Below are positions 53,334 to 62,349 of a DNA stretch of 64,000 bases, piece by piece. Source of the DNA: Lacibacter cauensis (GTDB lineage: Bacteria > Bacteroidota > Bacteroidia > Chitinophagales > Chitinophagaceae); NCBI RefSeq assembly GCF_007830055.1, contig NZ_VLLE01000002.1, positions 817,953 to 881,952 on the forward strand. Direction: 5' to 3'. Every line of letters begins with the position of its first letter. Position 1 is the first letter of the stretch. The notes under the pieces are model-generated. The model was given only the letters and a program-made list of their open reading frames with translations, had not been told where the DNA came from and searched no databases. Made by a program: the position numbers and the translations under genes.

Positions 53334-55052
53334 ATGAGCACACATTTAAGAAGCCACGATTGGTTCGGCAAGAAAAATAAAGACGGCATTATTTACCGCA
53401 GCTGGATGAAGAACCAGGGAATGCCAACCGATATGTTCGATGGACGACCGGTGATCGGCATTTGCAATACATTCAGTGAGCTTACTCCCTGCAATGCTCA
53501 CTTTCGTGATCATGCAGAAGCAGTGAAGCGTGGTGTACTGGAAGCAGGCGGTTTTCCTGTGGAGTTTCCGATTATGAGTTTGGGTGAAACATTGCTGAAA
53601 CCAACAGCGATGTTGTTTCGCAACCTGGCGAGCATGGATGCAGAAGAAAGTATTCGTGGCAACCCGATGGATGGTGTAGTGTTATTAACGGGTTGTGATA
53701 AAACAACCCCATCTACTGTAATGGGTGCAGCCAGTGTAGGTTTACCAACCATTGTTGTTCCCGGCGGCCCCATGTTAAACGGACGTTACAAAGGACAAAC
53801 CATCGGCAGTGGCACACATGTTTGGAAGTTTGATGAAGATATGAAGACGGGCAAGATGAGCCAGGAAGATGTGGAGTTTGCAGAAAGTTGTATGAGCCGA
53901 AGCATCGGTCATTGTATGACGATGGGGACTGCAAGTACCATGGCGGTGATGGTGGAAGCATTGGGTTTAACATTGAGTGGTGCAGCCGCTATACCTGCTG
54001 CTGACAGTCGCAAAAAAGTAATGGCACAACTCAGCGGACGACGCATTGTGCAAATGGTAAAAGAAAATTTAACCATCGATAAAATTCTTACACGTGAAGC
54101 ATTTGAAAATGCAATCAAAGTAAATGCAGCGGTTGGAGGTTCATCGAATTTCATTATTCATCTTATAGCAATTGCCGGACGCATTGGTGTTGACTTGAGC
54201 CTCGATGATTTTGATGCACTCGGCAGCAAGATCCCTCTCCTGCTCAACCTCATGCCATCCGGAAAATATTTGATGGAAGATTTTTATTACGCAGGTGGGT
54301 TACCGGTGATCTTGAATGAAATGAAAGAACACCTGCACAAAAACGTCATCACTGTAACAGGAAAAAATCATCATGAAAATATAATCGGCAACACCGACAA
54401 TTACAATGAAGATGTGATTGCTGCATACGACAAACCGTTTATTCCCGAAGCAGGCTGTGTGGTGGTGAAAGGAAATTTAGCAACCAATGGCGCTGTAATT
54501 AAACCATCGGCTGCAACACCTGCACTCATGAAACATACCGGTCGTGCAGTGGTTTTTGAAAGCATAGAAGATTACAATGCACGCATTGATGATCCGGAAC
54601 TGGATATTGATGAAACCTGTGTAATGGTGTTGAAATATGTAGGACCTGTTGGATATCCCGGTATGCCCGAAGTGGGTAATATGGCATTGCCAAAAAAAAT
54701 ATTGGAGAAAGGAATTAAAGACATGGTACGCATCAGCGATGGACGTATGAGCGGCACGGCGTATGGTACAGCTGTTTTGCATGTATCGCCTGAAAGTGCC
54801 ATTGGTGGTGTATTGGCATTGGTACAGAATGGTGACATGATTGAATTGAACGTTGAGAAACGTTTATTGCATCTGCATGTTAGCGATGAAGAATTAGCAA
54901 AACGCAAAGCAGCATGGGTTGCACCACAACCGGCGGCTACACGTGGTTATGTAAGTTTGTACATTAAACATGTGATGGGTGCGGATAAAGGTGCTGATCT
55001 GGATTTCTTACAGGGAAGTTCGGGCTGTGAAGTAACAAGAGATTCGCATTGA
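53334..55052 (+). CDS. IlvD/Edd-family sugar-acid dehydratase (pentonate dehydratase candidate)
   Basis: The 572-residue [Fe-S] dehydratase has the family ligands in CNTFSELTPCN, LTGCDKTTPST and SIGHCMTMGTAS. It also has VPGGPMLNGRYKGQ and ISDGRMSGTAYGTAVLHVSPE, the latter close to the dehydratase C-terminal signature. This subgroup includes L-arabinonate and D-xylonate dehydratases. Beside KGSA dehydrogenase, a lactonase and a FAH-family dehydratase, D-xylonate or L-arabinonate to 2-keto-3-deoxypentonate is the best reading. Branched-chain IlvD is less likely because no ilv genes are near. Confidence 0.9.
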   Translation: MSTHLRSHDWFGKKNKDGIIYRSWMKNQGMPTDMFDGRPVIGICNTFSELTPCNAHFRDHAEAVKRGVLEAGGFPVEFPIMSLGETLLKPTAMLFRNLASMDAEESIRGNPMDGVVLLTGCDKTTPSTVMGAASVGLPTIVVPGGPMLNGRYKGQTIGSGTHVWKFDEDMKTGKMSQEDVEFAESCMSRSIGHCMTMGTASTMAVMVEALGLTLSGAAAIPAADSRKKVMAQLSGRRIVQMVKENLTIDKILTREAFENAIKVNAAVGGSSNFIIHLIAIAGRIGVDLSLDDFDALGSKIPLLLNLMPSGKYLMEDFYYAGGLPVILNEMKEHLHKNVITVTGKNHHENIIGNTDNYNEDVIAAYDKPFIPEAGCVVVKGNLATNGAVIKPSAATPALMKHTGRAVVFESIEDYNARIDDPELDIDETCVMVLKYVGPVGYPGMPEVGNMALPKKILEKGIKDMVRISDGRMSGTAYGTAVLHVSPESAIGGVLALVQNGDMIELNVEKRLLHLHVSDEELAKRKAAWVAPQPAATRGYVSLYIKHVMGADKGADLDFLQGSSGCEVTRDSH

Positions 55053-55111
55053 TGATAGAAACGCTGATGACGCTGGTGCGACTGATACAAACGGATTTTG
55101 AATAACTAATC

Positions 55112-56125
55112 ATGAAGCAAACGATATACACATTACTGATTGCAAGTCTTTTATCCTGCAACAATGTACAGTCGCAACAACAATCGATGTATAAAACAAC
55201 AGGTACAATTGAACGGATTGATCCGGCATTGGATGCAATCATCAAAAAAGAGGCAGTGATTGAAATTATTGCCGAAGGTTTTGAATGGTGCGAAGGTCCT
55301 GTTTGGGTAGAGAAGCATAAGATGCTTTTGTTCTCCGATGTACCAAGAGACACCATCTTCAAATGGACAGAAGCAAAAGGCAAAGAAGTATATCTTACTC
55401 CATCCGGCTACACCGGTACAGAAACGAGAGGCGGTGAAAAAGGATCGAACGGATTGTTGCTGGATAAAAACGGCAATCTTGTATTGTGCCAATGCGGTAA
55501 CAGGCAAATGGCACGTATGAATGCACCGTTGGATAAACCAATGCCCAACTATAGTTCTATTGCCGGTAAATATAATAGTAAACGTTTCAGCAGTCCCAAT
55601 GATGCAGCATACAACAGTGCAGGTGAATTATTTTTTACCGATCCTCCGTATGGCTTGGAAACACAAAGCGATCGTGATCCCAAAAAAGAAACTGCTTTTA
55701 ACGGCGTATATAAAGTTAAGACCAATGGCGAAGTGGTGTTGTTGGTTGATTCTATCCCCCGCCCCAACGGTATTGCATTTTTGCCGGGTGAAAAACAAGT
55801 GATCATCGCCTGCTCCGATCCCCGCAAACCGAACTGGTACATTTATGATGTAAACGGTGATGCATTGACCAATGGTCGCATCTTTTACAGCACAGCCAAC
55901 GAACGCAAAGGCTTGAAAGGATTGCCCGATGGTTTAAAGATCAGCAGCAAGGGAATTGTATTCGCCAGTGGTCCCGGCGGCATCTGGATCTTCAACAGCG
56001 AAGCAAAACTGCTCGGTAAAATACGGGTGGATGAACATACTTCCAATGTGGCATTATCAGCCGATGAAAAAACCATGTATATCACCAACGATATGCAGGT
56101 GCTGCGTGTAAAACTGAGAGATTAA
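55112..56125 (+). CDS. SMP-30/gluconolactonase-family lipoprotein lactonase
   Basis: The 337-residue beta-propeller has a lipoprotein signal with C16 (IASLLSC) and thus probably sits in the outer or periplasmic membrane leaflet. The SMP-30 fold shows AEGFEWCEGPVWVEKHKMLLF with the metal Glu, GSNGLLLDKNGNLVLCQCGN, FSSPNDAAYNSAGELFFTDP with the metal Asn, and RPNGIAFLPGEKQVI with Asn and later Asp ligands. It hydrolyses an aldonolactone to the acid. Its lipoprotein nature means the lactone is made outside the cytoplasm, consistent with the Tat-exported GFOR-like protein. Confidence 0.88.
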   Translation: MKQTIYTLLIASLLSCNNVQSQQQSMYKTTGTIERIDPALDAIIKKEAVIEIIAEGFEWCEGPVWVEKHKMLLFSDVPRDTIFKWTEAKGKEVYLTPSGYTGTETRGGEKGSNGLLLDKNGNLVLCQCGNRQMARMNAPLDKPMPNYSSIAGKYNSKRFSSPNDAAYNSAGELFFTDPPYGLETQSDRDPKKETAFNGVYKVKTNGEVVLLVDSIPRPNGIAFLPGEKQVIIACSDPRKPNWYIYDVNGDALTNGRIFYSTANERKGLKGLPDGLKISSKGIVFASGPGGIWIFNSEAKLLGKIRVDEHTSNVALSADEKTMYITNDMQVLRVKLRD

Positions 56126-56156
56126 ATTTTAACGATCAAATATCATAGCTATAACA

Positions 56157-56987
56157 ATGAAATTATTTAAAACGAAAGCAGGCGTTGTAATTGAACACAA
56201 CAATCAGTTTTTTGCAGTTCCCGATGAAAGCTGGGATACATTTATCAATGATGATAACGTACTTGCAAAAGCAACTGCACTTGTGGCGAAACTACCTGCA
56301 GTGGATGCATCAGCAGTAAAAGATGTTTTAGCACCCATGGGCAGCAACCAGGAATTATGGGCTTGTGGTGTTACATACTATCGCAGCATGGTGGGCCGGC
56401 AGGAAGAAAGCAAAGCAGCAGGTGGTGCCGATTTTTACAGCAAAGTATATGAAGCCGAACGCCCGGAATGTTTTTTCAAAAGTACTTTTCATCGTGTGGT
56501 AGGCAACAACGATTATGTACGCATCCGCAAAGACAGTACCTGGGATGTACCGGAACCGGAACTCACATTGGTGGTAACATCATCCGGAAAAATCATTGGC
56601 TATACTGTTGGCAACGATATGAGCAGCCGCAGTATCGAAGGTGAAAATCCCTTGTACCTGCCACAGGCAAAAACATACGATGGTTGTGCAGCTGTGGGTC
56701 CCTGTGTGTATCTTACAAACGAACCACTCGACCCAAATACAACCATTCAACTTACCATCAAGCGTAATGCTGCTGTGGTATTTGAAGGAACGATCGCCAT
56801 CAGCCAAATGAAACGTACGCCGCAGGAACTGGTTTCGTTCATTTATCGGGAAGCTTCTTTTCCGCATGGCTGTTTAATTATGACCGGTACAGGCATTGTG
56901 CCCGGCAGTGATTTCACGTTACAAAGCAATGATGAAATAAGCATTTCCATTCAAGGCATTGGTGAATTGGTGAACACCGTGAAGTAA
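56157..56987 (+). CDS. FAH-family 2-keto-3-deoxypentonate dehydratase
   Basis: This 276-residue protein of the fumarylacetoacetate hydrolase fold resembles 2-keto-3-deoxy-D-arabinonate/xylonate dehydratases, which form 2,5-dioxopentanoate. The opening SNQELWACGVTYYRSMVGRQ differs from true FAH hydrolases. The metal ligands are the E-x-E in DVPEPELTLVV and D in AKTYDGCAAVGP; GNDMSSRSIEGENPLY is the family loop. It directly feeds the KGSA dehydrogenase encoded upstream, and the gap to the lactonase gene is 31 bp, so the pathway order is coherent. Confidence 0.9.
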   Translation: MKLFKTKAGVVIEHNNQFFAVPDESWDTFINDDNVLAKATALVAKLPAVDASAVKDVLAPMGSNQELWACGVTYYRSMVGRQEESKAAGGADFYSKVYEAERPECFFKSTFHRVVGNNDYVRIRKDSTWDVPEPELTLVVTSSGKIIGYTVGNDMSSRSIEGENPLYLPQAKTYDGCAAVGPCVYLTNEPLDPNTTIQLTIKRNAAVVFEGTIAISQMKRTPQELVSFIYREASFPHGCLIMTGTGIVPGSDFTLQSNDEISISIQGIGELVNTVK

Positions 56988-57019
56988 ACGTTTGCGATCA
57001 TTCAAAAAAACAAGATCAG

Positions 57020-58180
57020 TTGAAACAGTTACGCTATTTAGCAGTTGTATTGCCGCTTGCGGCTATAGGTTTCGTCTCCATGAAAAAAGCAAATCGAACG
57101 ATTGCACCCGGCCAAACATTGAAGGATGTGTACAAAGATGCATTCCGCATTGGTACTGCCGTTACACCAACCATTACATCGGGTGCAGATAAAGCATCGC
57201 AGGATATTGTGATCAATCATTTCAATTCCATCACTGTTGAAAATGTAATGAAAGCAGCGTTGATCAATCCCGAACCGGGTGTGTTTAATTTCAAACCGGC
57301 CGATGATTTTGTGGCCTTTGGTGAAAAACACAACATGTTTATCATTGGTCACACATTGGTGTGGCACAATCAATGCCCTGCCTGGTTTTTTACAAATGCA
57401 CAGGGAAAACCAAACAGCAAAGAAGAACAGATTGAACGGTTGCGGAGTCATATACAAACAGTTGCCGGACGATATGCCGGACGTGTACATGCATGGGATG
57501 TAGTGAACGAAGTGATTGATGAGGATGGCAACTATCGCCCAACCACATGGGTCAATGCATTTGGTAATGGTGACACCCTTGTGAAATATGCATTTAAGTT
57601 TGCAGCACAATATGCACCCAACACAGAATTGTATTATAACGATTTTAATGCATGGCGTCCATCAAAGCGTGATGGCATTGTACGTTTGGTAAAGATGTTG
57701 CAGAAAGAAGGCCTCCGTATTGATGGCGTGGGCATTCAAGGCCATTGGGGATTGAACTATCCTAAAACAAAATACATTGAGGATGCGATTGATGCTTATG
57801 CTGCCTGCAATGTAAAAGTGATGATTACGGAACTGGATGTGGATGTATTGCCTTTAACAAAAGAAGGACAGATCATCGGACAGGGAATGGCCGATAAACA
57901 GTTTCAACTGGAAGAGTTCAAAACCTATTTAGATCCCTATCAAAAAGGATTACCCGATAGTGTGCAACGTTTACTCAGCAACCGGTATGCAGAACTTTTC
58001 AGTATCTTTTACAAACGAAAAGAGAAGATTGACCGTGTTACGTTGTGGGGTGTGCACGATGGCATGAACTGGAAAAATGATTACCCCATACCACGTCGTA
58101 CCAATTATCCTTTGTTATGGGATCGTCAGCGCCAACCCAAACCTGCATTGCAGGCTGTAATGGCAGTTCCCGGTAAATAA
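57020..58180 (+). CDS. Endo-1,4-beta-xylanase, GH10 (second copy)
   Basis: The 386-residue single-domain GH10 enzyme has acid/base E164 (WDVVNEV) and nucleophile E271 (ITELDVD), plus HTLVWHNQCPAWFF. The frame begins with TTG at 57020 (read as Met), which gives a hydrophobic leader (LRYLAVVLPLAAIGFVSM); an ATG 20 codons later would remove it. It differs from the lipoprotein GH10 at 25660 and has no clear lipobox, so it may be periplasmic. It lies 32 bp after the FAH-family gene within the sugar-acid operon. Confidence 0.9.
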   Translation: MKQLRYLAVVLPLAAIGFVSMKKANRTIAPGQTLKDVYKDAFRIGTAVTPTITSGADKASQDIVINHFNSITVENVMKAALINPEPGVFNFKPADDFVAFGEKHNMFIIGHTLVWHNQCPAWFFTNAQGKPNSKEEQIERLRSHIQTVAGRYAGRVHAWDVVNEVIDEDGNYRPTTWVNAFGNGDTLVKYAFKFAAQYAPNTELYYNDFNAWRPSKRDGIVRLVKMLQKEGLRIDGVGIQGHWGLNYPKTKYIEDAIDAYAACNVKVMITELDVDVLPLTKEGQIIGQGMADKQFQLEEFKTYLDPYQKGLPDSVQRLLSNRYAELFSIFYKRKEKIDRVTLWGVHDGMNWKNDYPIPRRTNYPLLWDRQRQPKPALQAVMAVPGK

Positions 58181-58221
58181 AAATTTGCTGTCGTTTACGA
58201 CAGTGCTCAACGATTGTTTGC

Positions 58222-59529
58222 ATGCAGTTACTTATTATACTTGGCGCAATTCTTTTACAGGTGTTTCTTACTGTAAAAAAAGTTAATCCGTTTATTTCGT
58301 TATTGATCGTTGCAATACTTGCAGGGCTAGCATTGGGTATGCCTGCTCCTGCTTTGTTGAAATCAATTGAAAAAGGTGTGGGCAGTACCTTGGGCGGACT
58401 GGCGTTGATCCTTTGTCTTGGTGCTGTACTCGGCAAAATTTTAGAAGCAAGTGGTGCTGCAGAAAAAATTGCCATCACGCTCATCAAAAAATTCGGCGAA
58501 CAGAATATACAATGGGCCGTGTTGCTCACGGGTTTTTTAATTGGTATTCCGCTTTATTACAATGCAGGATTTGTGATTCTTGTACCGTTGGTTTTTATGC
58601 TGGCACGTAAAACAGGATTACCGCTTTTGTACATCGCCATACCAATGGCCGCATCACTCAGCACCACGCATTGTTTTTTACCACCGCATCCCGGCCCGGT
58701 TGTATTGGTGAACGCCTTTAAAGCAGATATGGGTACAGTGTTGATGTATGGCATTCTCATTGCCATCCCTGCAGTAATTGTAGCCGGGCCTTTCCTTGGA
58801 AGATTAGTAAAAGGTATTTCATCTTCTGATGTAAATCTTTTTTCTTCTGCCGAAACAGAAATCAAAGAACTGCCATCTGCTTTACCAAGCTTCTTAATTG
58901 CCTTACTACCTGTTTTATTAATATCGCTTGCTGTGGTAGCGCAAAATTTCTTAACGGATGGATTCTTAAAAACCGCTTGCCTGTTTATCGGCGATTCAAC
59001 CATTGCCTTGCTCATTGCAGTATTGTTGGCGTTTTACGTGTTTGGTGTGCGGAAGAAGATCAGCATGGACAAACAAATGAAATGGCTCAACGATGGTATT
59101 TCCGGCATCGCCATGATCTTACTCATCATTACAGCCGGCGGTGTATTTAAACAGGTGTTGCAGGACAGTGGCACCGGCGATTACATTGCTTCTTTCAGCA
59201 GCAAATGGCAAATGCCACCGCTCATCTTTGCATGGGTGATTACGGCTTTATTACGTGTTACAATTGGTTCTGCAACGGTAGCAGGTATTACCGCTGCGGG
59301 TATTGTTGCACCGTTAGTAACAAGCGGAGCGGCATCACCCGAGTTGATGGTTTTAGCCGTTGGCAGCGGCAGCGTATTCGGCTCGCACATCAACGATTCC
59401 GGCTTCTGGATGTATAAAGAATTCTTCAAGCTCTCACTCAAACAAACTTTTCTATCGTGGACAGTGATGGAAACAGCAATCTCCATCATTGGCTTGGCGG
59501 GTGTACTTGTGCTCAACTCTTTCAGGTAA
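58222..59529 (+). CDS. GntP-family gluconate/sugar-acid:H+ symporter
   Basis: The 435-residue permease has about twelve to fourteen hydrophobic segments and the GntP features IEKGVGSTLGGLALILCLGAVLGKILE, FLIGIPLYYNAGFVILVPLVF and PPHPGPVVLVNAF, with GSVFGSHINDSGFW near the end. GntP proteins import gluconate and related aldonates. In this operon it is the natural importer of xylonate or arabinonate made in the periplasm, feeding the cytoplasmic dehydratases. It lies 41 bp after the GH10 gene. Confidence 0.94.
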   Translation: MQLLIILGAILLQVFLTVKKVNPFISLLIVAILAGLALGMPAPALLKSIEKGVGSTLGGLALILCLGAVLGKILEASGAAEKIAITLIKKFGEQNIQWAVLLTGFLIGIPLYYNAGFVILVPLVFMLARKTGLPLLYIAIPMAASLSTTHCFLPPHPGPVVLVNAFKADMGTVLMYGILIAIPAVIVAGPFLGRLVKGISSSDVNLFSSAETEIKELPSALPSFLIALLPVLLISLAVVAQNFLTDGFLKTACLFIGDSTIALLIAVLLAFYVFGVRKKISMDKQMKWLNDGISGIAMILLIITAGGVFKQVLQDSGTGDYIASFSSKWQMPPLIFAWVITALLRVTIGSATVAGITAAGIVAPLVTSGAASPELMVLAVGSGSVFGSHINDSGFWMYKEFFKLSLKQTFLSWTVMETAISIIGLAGVLVLNSFR

Positions 59530-59541
59530 GCAAAAACTCTT

Positions 59542-59568
59542 TTTGATCTGTTTGAACCGTTTATCTTG
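59542..59568 (+). promoter_or_regulatory. Candidate promoter of the alcohol dehydrogenase gene
   Basis: TTTG at 59542-59545 and TATCTTG at 59562-59568 lie in the 73-bp gap after the GntP gene, spaced 16 bp. The pattern is close to the Bacteroidota consensus but spacing is a few bases short. Confidence 0.3.
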
Positions 59569-59602
59569 CAATCTGTTATTTCAGAACTAAAACGTAAAAA
59601 AG

Positions 59603-60646
59603 ATGATTGCAACAAAAGCGTACGCTGCACTCGATGCGGCTTCTCCCCTTGTACCTTTTTCATTCGAACGAAGAGATTTGCGTGCAGATGATGTACAGGT
59701 AGAAATTTTATACTGTGGTGTTTGTCACAGCGATTTACACCAGGCCCGTAACGAATGGGGCGGCTCGATGTATCCGATGGTACCCGGTCATGAAATTGTG
59801 GGTAAAGTGGTGAGCATCGGTTCTTCCGTAACAAAATTTAAAGTGGGCGATACCGTTGGTGTGGGCGTTATTATCGATAGTTGCAGCACCTGTAAAAACT
59901 GCCAGGCCAATTATGAACAATACTGTTTAGATGGTGCAACAGGTACCTACAATGCAAAAGAACGGGATGGTGTAACTATTGCGCAAGGCGGTTATTCATC
60001 GCAGATAGTAGTGAAAGAAAAATTTGTATTGCATGTTGCAGACTCTCTCGATCTGAAAGCAGTAGCCCCCTTACTATGCGCCGGTATTACCACCTACTCT
60101 CCGTTGCGTTTTGCACAGGTCGGTCCGGGTATGAAGGTAGGCGTCATTGGCTTGGGTGGTTTAGGACATATGGCGGTGAAGTTTGCCGTTTCATTTGGAG
60201 CTGAAGTAACAGTGCTGAGCACATCGCCTTCAAAAGAGGCCGATGCAAAACGGTTAGGTGCACATGGTTTTCTCGTTACCAGCAACAAAGCACAAATGAA
60301 AGCACATGAAAATTATTTTGATGTGCTGCTGGATGCCGTAAGTGCACCGCACGATTTCACTGCATATCTCGATCTGCTTGGCCTGAATGGTAAATTGCTG
60401 GTGGTGGGATTACCATCAGAAGATCCCAAACTGTCGCCTTTTTCGCTCATCACCAACAGAAGAAGCGTAATCGGTTCCATGATTGGCAGTATGCAGGAAA
60501 CACAGGAAATGCTCGACTATTGTGCGGAAAAGAATATTGTAGCCGATGTTGAGTTAATACCGGTACAACAAATTAATGAAGCGTATGAACGGATGTTGAA
60601 GAATGATGTGAAGTACAGGTTTGTACTTGACATGAAAACACTCTGA
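59603..60646 (+). CDS. Zinc-dependent NAD(P) alcohol/aldehyde dehydrogenase (CAD/YahK type)
   Basis: The 347-residue medium-chain dehydrogenase has the catalytic zinc motif CGVCHSDLHQARNEWG and GHEIVGKVVSIG, the structural zinc cysteines in CSTCKNCQANYEQYC, and the cofactor motif VGVIGLGGLGHMAVKFA. This CAD/YahK group usually acts on aldehydes or primary alcohols with NADPH. It could serve the aldehydes of the sugar-acid pathway or be unrelated, since a probable promoter separates it from GntP. Two hairpin terminators follow. Confidence 0.92.
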   Translation: MIATKAYAALDAASPLVPFSFERRDLRADDVQVEILYCGVCHSDLHQARNEWGGSMYPMVPGHEIVGKVVSIGSSVTKFKVGDTVGVGVIIDSCSTCKNCQANYEQYCLDGATGTYNAKERDGVTIAQGGYSSQIVVKEKFVLHVADSLDLKAVAPLLCAGITTYSPLRFAQVGPGMKVGVIGLGGLGHMAVKFAVSFGAEVTVLSTSPSKEADAKRLGAHGFLVTSNKAQMKAHENYFDVLLDAVSAPHDFTAYLDLLGLNGKLLVVGLPSEDPKLSPFSLITNRRSVIGSMIGSMQETQEMLDYCAEKNIVADVELIPVQQINEAYERMLKNDVKYRFVLDMKTL

Positions 60647-60661
60647 GAAAACAACGAAAAG

Positions 60662-60687
60662 AAAGCGCTCTACCGGGCGCTTTTTTT
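60662..60687 (+). terminator. Intrinsic terminator after the alcohol dehydrogenase gene
   Basis: AAAGCGC (60662-60668) pairs with GCGCTTT (60677-60683), followed by a T-run of seven. It lies 16 bp after the stop codon. Confidence 0.85.
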
Positions 60688-60717
60688 ACGCATGCCTCCT
60701 GAGTTACCGACATAAAA

Positions 60718-60747
60718 AATCCTCAACCGTAGTTGAGGATTCTTATT
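60718..60747. terminator. Second hairpin downstream (possible terminator)
   Basis: AATCCTCAAC (60718-60727) pairs perfectly with GTTGAGGATT (60732-60741) around CGTA. An A-run precedes and a weak T-rich tract follows, so it may act for minus-strand transcription or as backup. Confidence 0.6.
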
Positions 60748-61135
60748 TGGCTTCGAGAATTTTTTGTTTCTTGTCCGTTCTCTTTTAGGTACAGAAGCCG
60801 TTAGCTTTGCATAGGGTTGGGTCGGGATTTAAAAACAGGCCTTTCTTACTTTTGGATTTTAATTGGCTTTCGCCTTTGGATTTCTTAAGTATTGGATTTG
60901 ATAGACCAATATTACTGCAATAAAACATACTAAAAGCTTCCACAACTTAACAATTTCTGTAATTTGATAGTTTCATGAATTACGCATAAGTGGTTGCACT
61001 TAGCGCATTTATAAAATTGTTTCCAAAGCGCCTATTTCTTCATTCACACAGCTGTGAACAACTTTTTTCAGTAAAGTTTCACAGTTTTTGCAATTTAAAA
61101 CACAGTTTTACCGCATCATAGATTGAAAGCCCTTA
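60748..61135. other. Gene-free stretch upstream of the transglutaminase-like gene
   Basis: About 390 bp without a supported gene. The sequence is AT-rich with no clear repeat or RNA structure apart from the terminators just before it. It probably includes the promoter of the following operon, but I cannot place boxes. Confidence 0.45.
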
Positions 61136-62014
61136 ATGGAACAAACAAAAGAGATAACAGCCCTGCTTCACCTGATTGATGATCCTGATTCCGAAGTATA
61201 CTCAACGGTGAGTGAAAAAATCATCTCCCTGGGTAAGCAGATCATCCCCAACCTCGAGCATTTGTGGGAAAATACACCTGATGAATATACCCAGGAGCGT
61301 ATTGAAATGTTGATCCACAGTTTACACTATCGTGATCTTCAGGTTGATTTCAATGCATGGGCCAACGATAAAGAACATGACCTGTTTACAGGTGCTTTAT
61401 TGGTGAGTCGTTACCAATACCCCGATCTGAATTTAGCAAGCAACTACCAGGATCTGGAAAAAATCAGACGTAATGTGTGGCTGGAGCTGAACAGCTTTCT
61501 TACAGCGCTGGAAAAAGTAAATGTGCTCAATAATATCATCTTCAATTATTACAAGGTAAAAGGTGTTGAAATTAATTACAACAACCCGGATGAATTTCTG
61601 CTGCACAAATTGCTGGAGTCGAAAAAAGGAAATGCCATTTCGATTGGGATGCTGTTGTTAAGCCTTTCGCACATGCTGGATATAAATCTCTACATGATCA
61701 ATATACCAAGGCAGTTTATCCTCGCATATTTTGACGATGAACCATCGGAGATTGACAATGACTTTCCGCCGCAACATATCCAGTTTTACATGGATGGAGC
61801 AACCGGACAGATTTTTTCGCACAAAGATGTTGAAACCTATTTCAAGCGCATCAATCTTGCGCCATCTGCCTCCTACTTTAAACCGCTGGAAAACAAACAG
61901 GTTGTTGCACGTATGATTGAAGAATATGCCCGTTGTTTTGATAATGAAAAAAACAATTACAAAAAGCAGGACTTGCTTTCACTTGCTTCGCAACTAAACA
62001 ACAGCTATGAATGA
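61136..62014 (+). CDS. SirB1-like transglutaminase-fold protein
   Basis: The 292-residue protein matches the transglutaminase-like SirB1 family. The first ~80 residues look helical and HEAT-like (DPDSEVYSTVSEKIISLGKQ). The core then has the LASNYQDLEKIRRNVWLELN and GNAISIGMLLLSLSHMLDINLYMINIP segments. The cysteine usual in transglutaminases is replaced in this family, so catalysis is doubtful. Its 3' end overlaps the next gene by eight bases, so translation is coupled. Function unknown. Confidence 0.8.
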   Translation: MEQTKEITALLHLIDDPDSEVYSTVSEKIISLGKQIIPNLEHLWENTPDEYTQERIEMLIHSLHYRDLQVDFNAWANDKEHDLFTGALLVSRYQYPDLNLASNYQDLEKIRRNVWLELNSFLTALEKVNVLNNIIFNYYKVKGVEINYNNPDEFLLHKLLESKKGNAISIGMLLLSLSHMLDINLYMINIPRQFILAYFDDEPSEIDNDFPPQHIQFYMDGATGQIFSHKDVETYFKRINLAPSASYFKPLENKQVVARMIEEYARCFDNEKNNYKKQDLLSLASQLNNSYE

Positions 62015-62345
62015 GTTGATCAGCTGGAACGATTTTGAAAAAGTTCAGATCAAAGCCGGAACCATTGTTGAAGTAAATGATTTCCCCAATGCACGCAAAC
62101 CCGCCTACCAGTTGCTCATCGATTTTGGTGAGCTGGGCATGAAACGTTCCTCTGCACAAATCACGCATCATTACAGCAAAGAAGAACTCATCGGCAAACA
62201 GATTGTTGCAGTTGTCAATTTTCCTGTAAAACAAATAGCCAACTTCTTCAGCGAATGCCTGGTATTAGGTGTATATGATGCCGATAACAAGGTGGTATTA
62301 TTAACGCCGGATAAACCGGTACAAAACGGAGGCACTGTTGGCTGA
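62007..62345 (+). CDS. csaA: CsaA-like tRNA-binding-domain protein
   Basis: The 112-residue protein is a single OB-fold tRNA-binding domain (WNDFEKVQIKAGTIVEVNDFPNARKPAYQL; VAVVNFPVKQIANFFSECLVLG). It matches CsaA, a small dimeric protein described as an export-related chaperone that resembles the C-terminal domain of MetRS. It lies between the SirB1-like and Ogt genes with overlap or a four-base gap, so one mRNA is likely. Confidence 0.9.
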   Translation: MNELISWNDFEKVQIKAGTIVEVNDFPNARKPAYQLLIDFGELGMKRSSAQITHHYSKEELIGKQIVAVVNFPVKQIANFFSECLVLGVYDADNKVVLLTPDKPVQNGGTVG

Positions 62346-62349
62346 TGCA

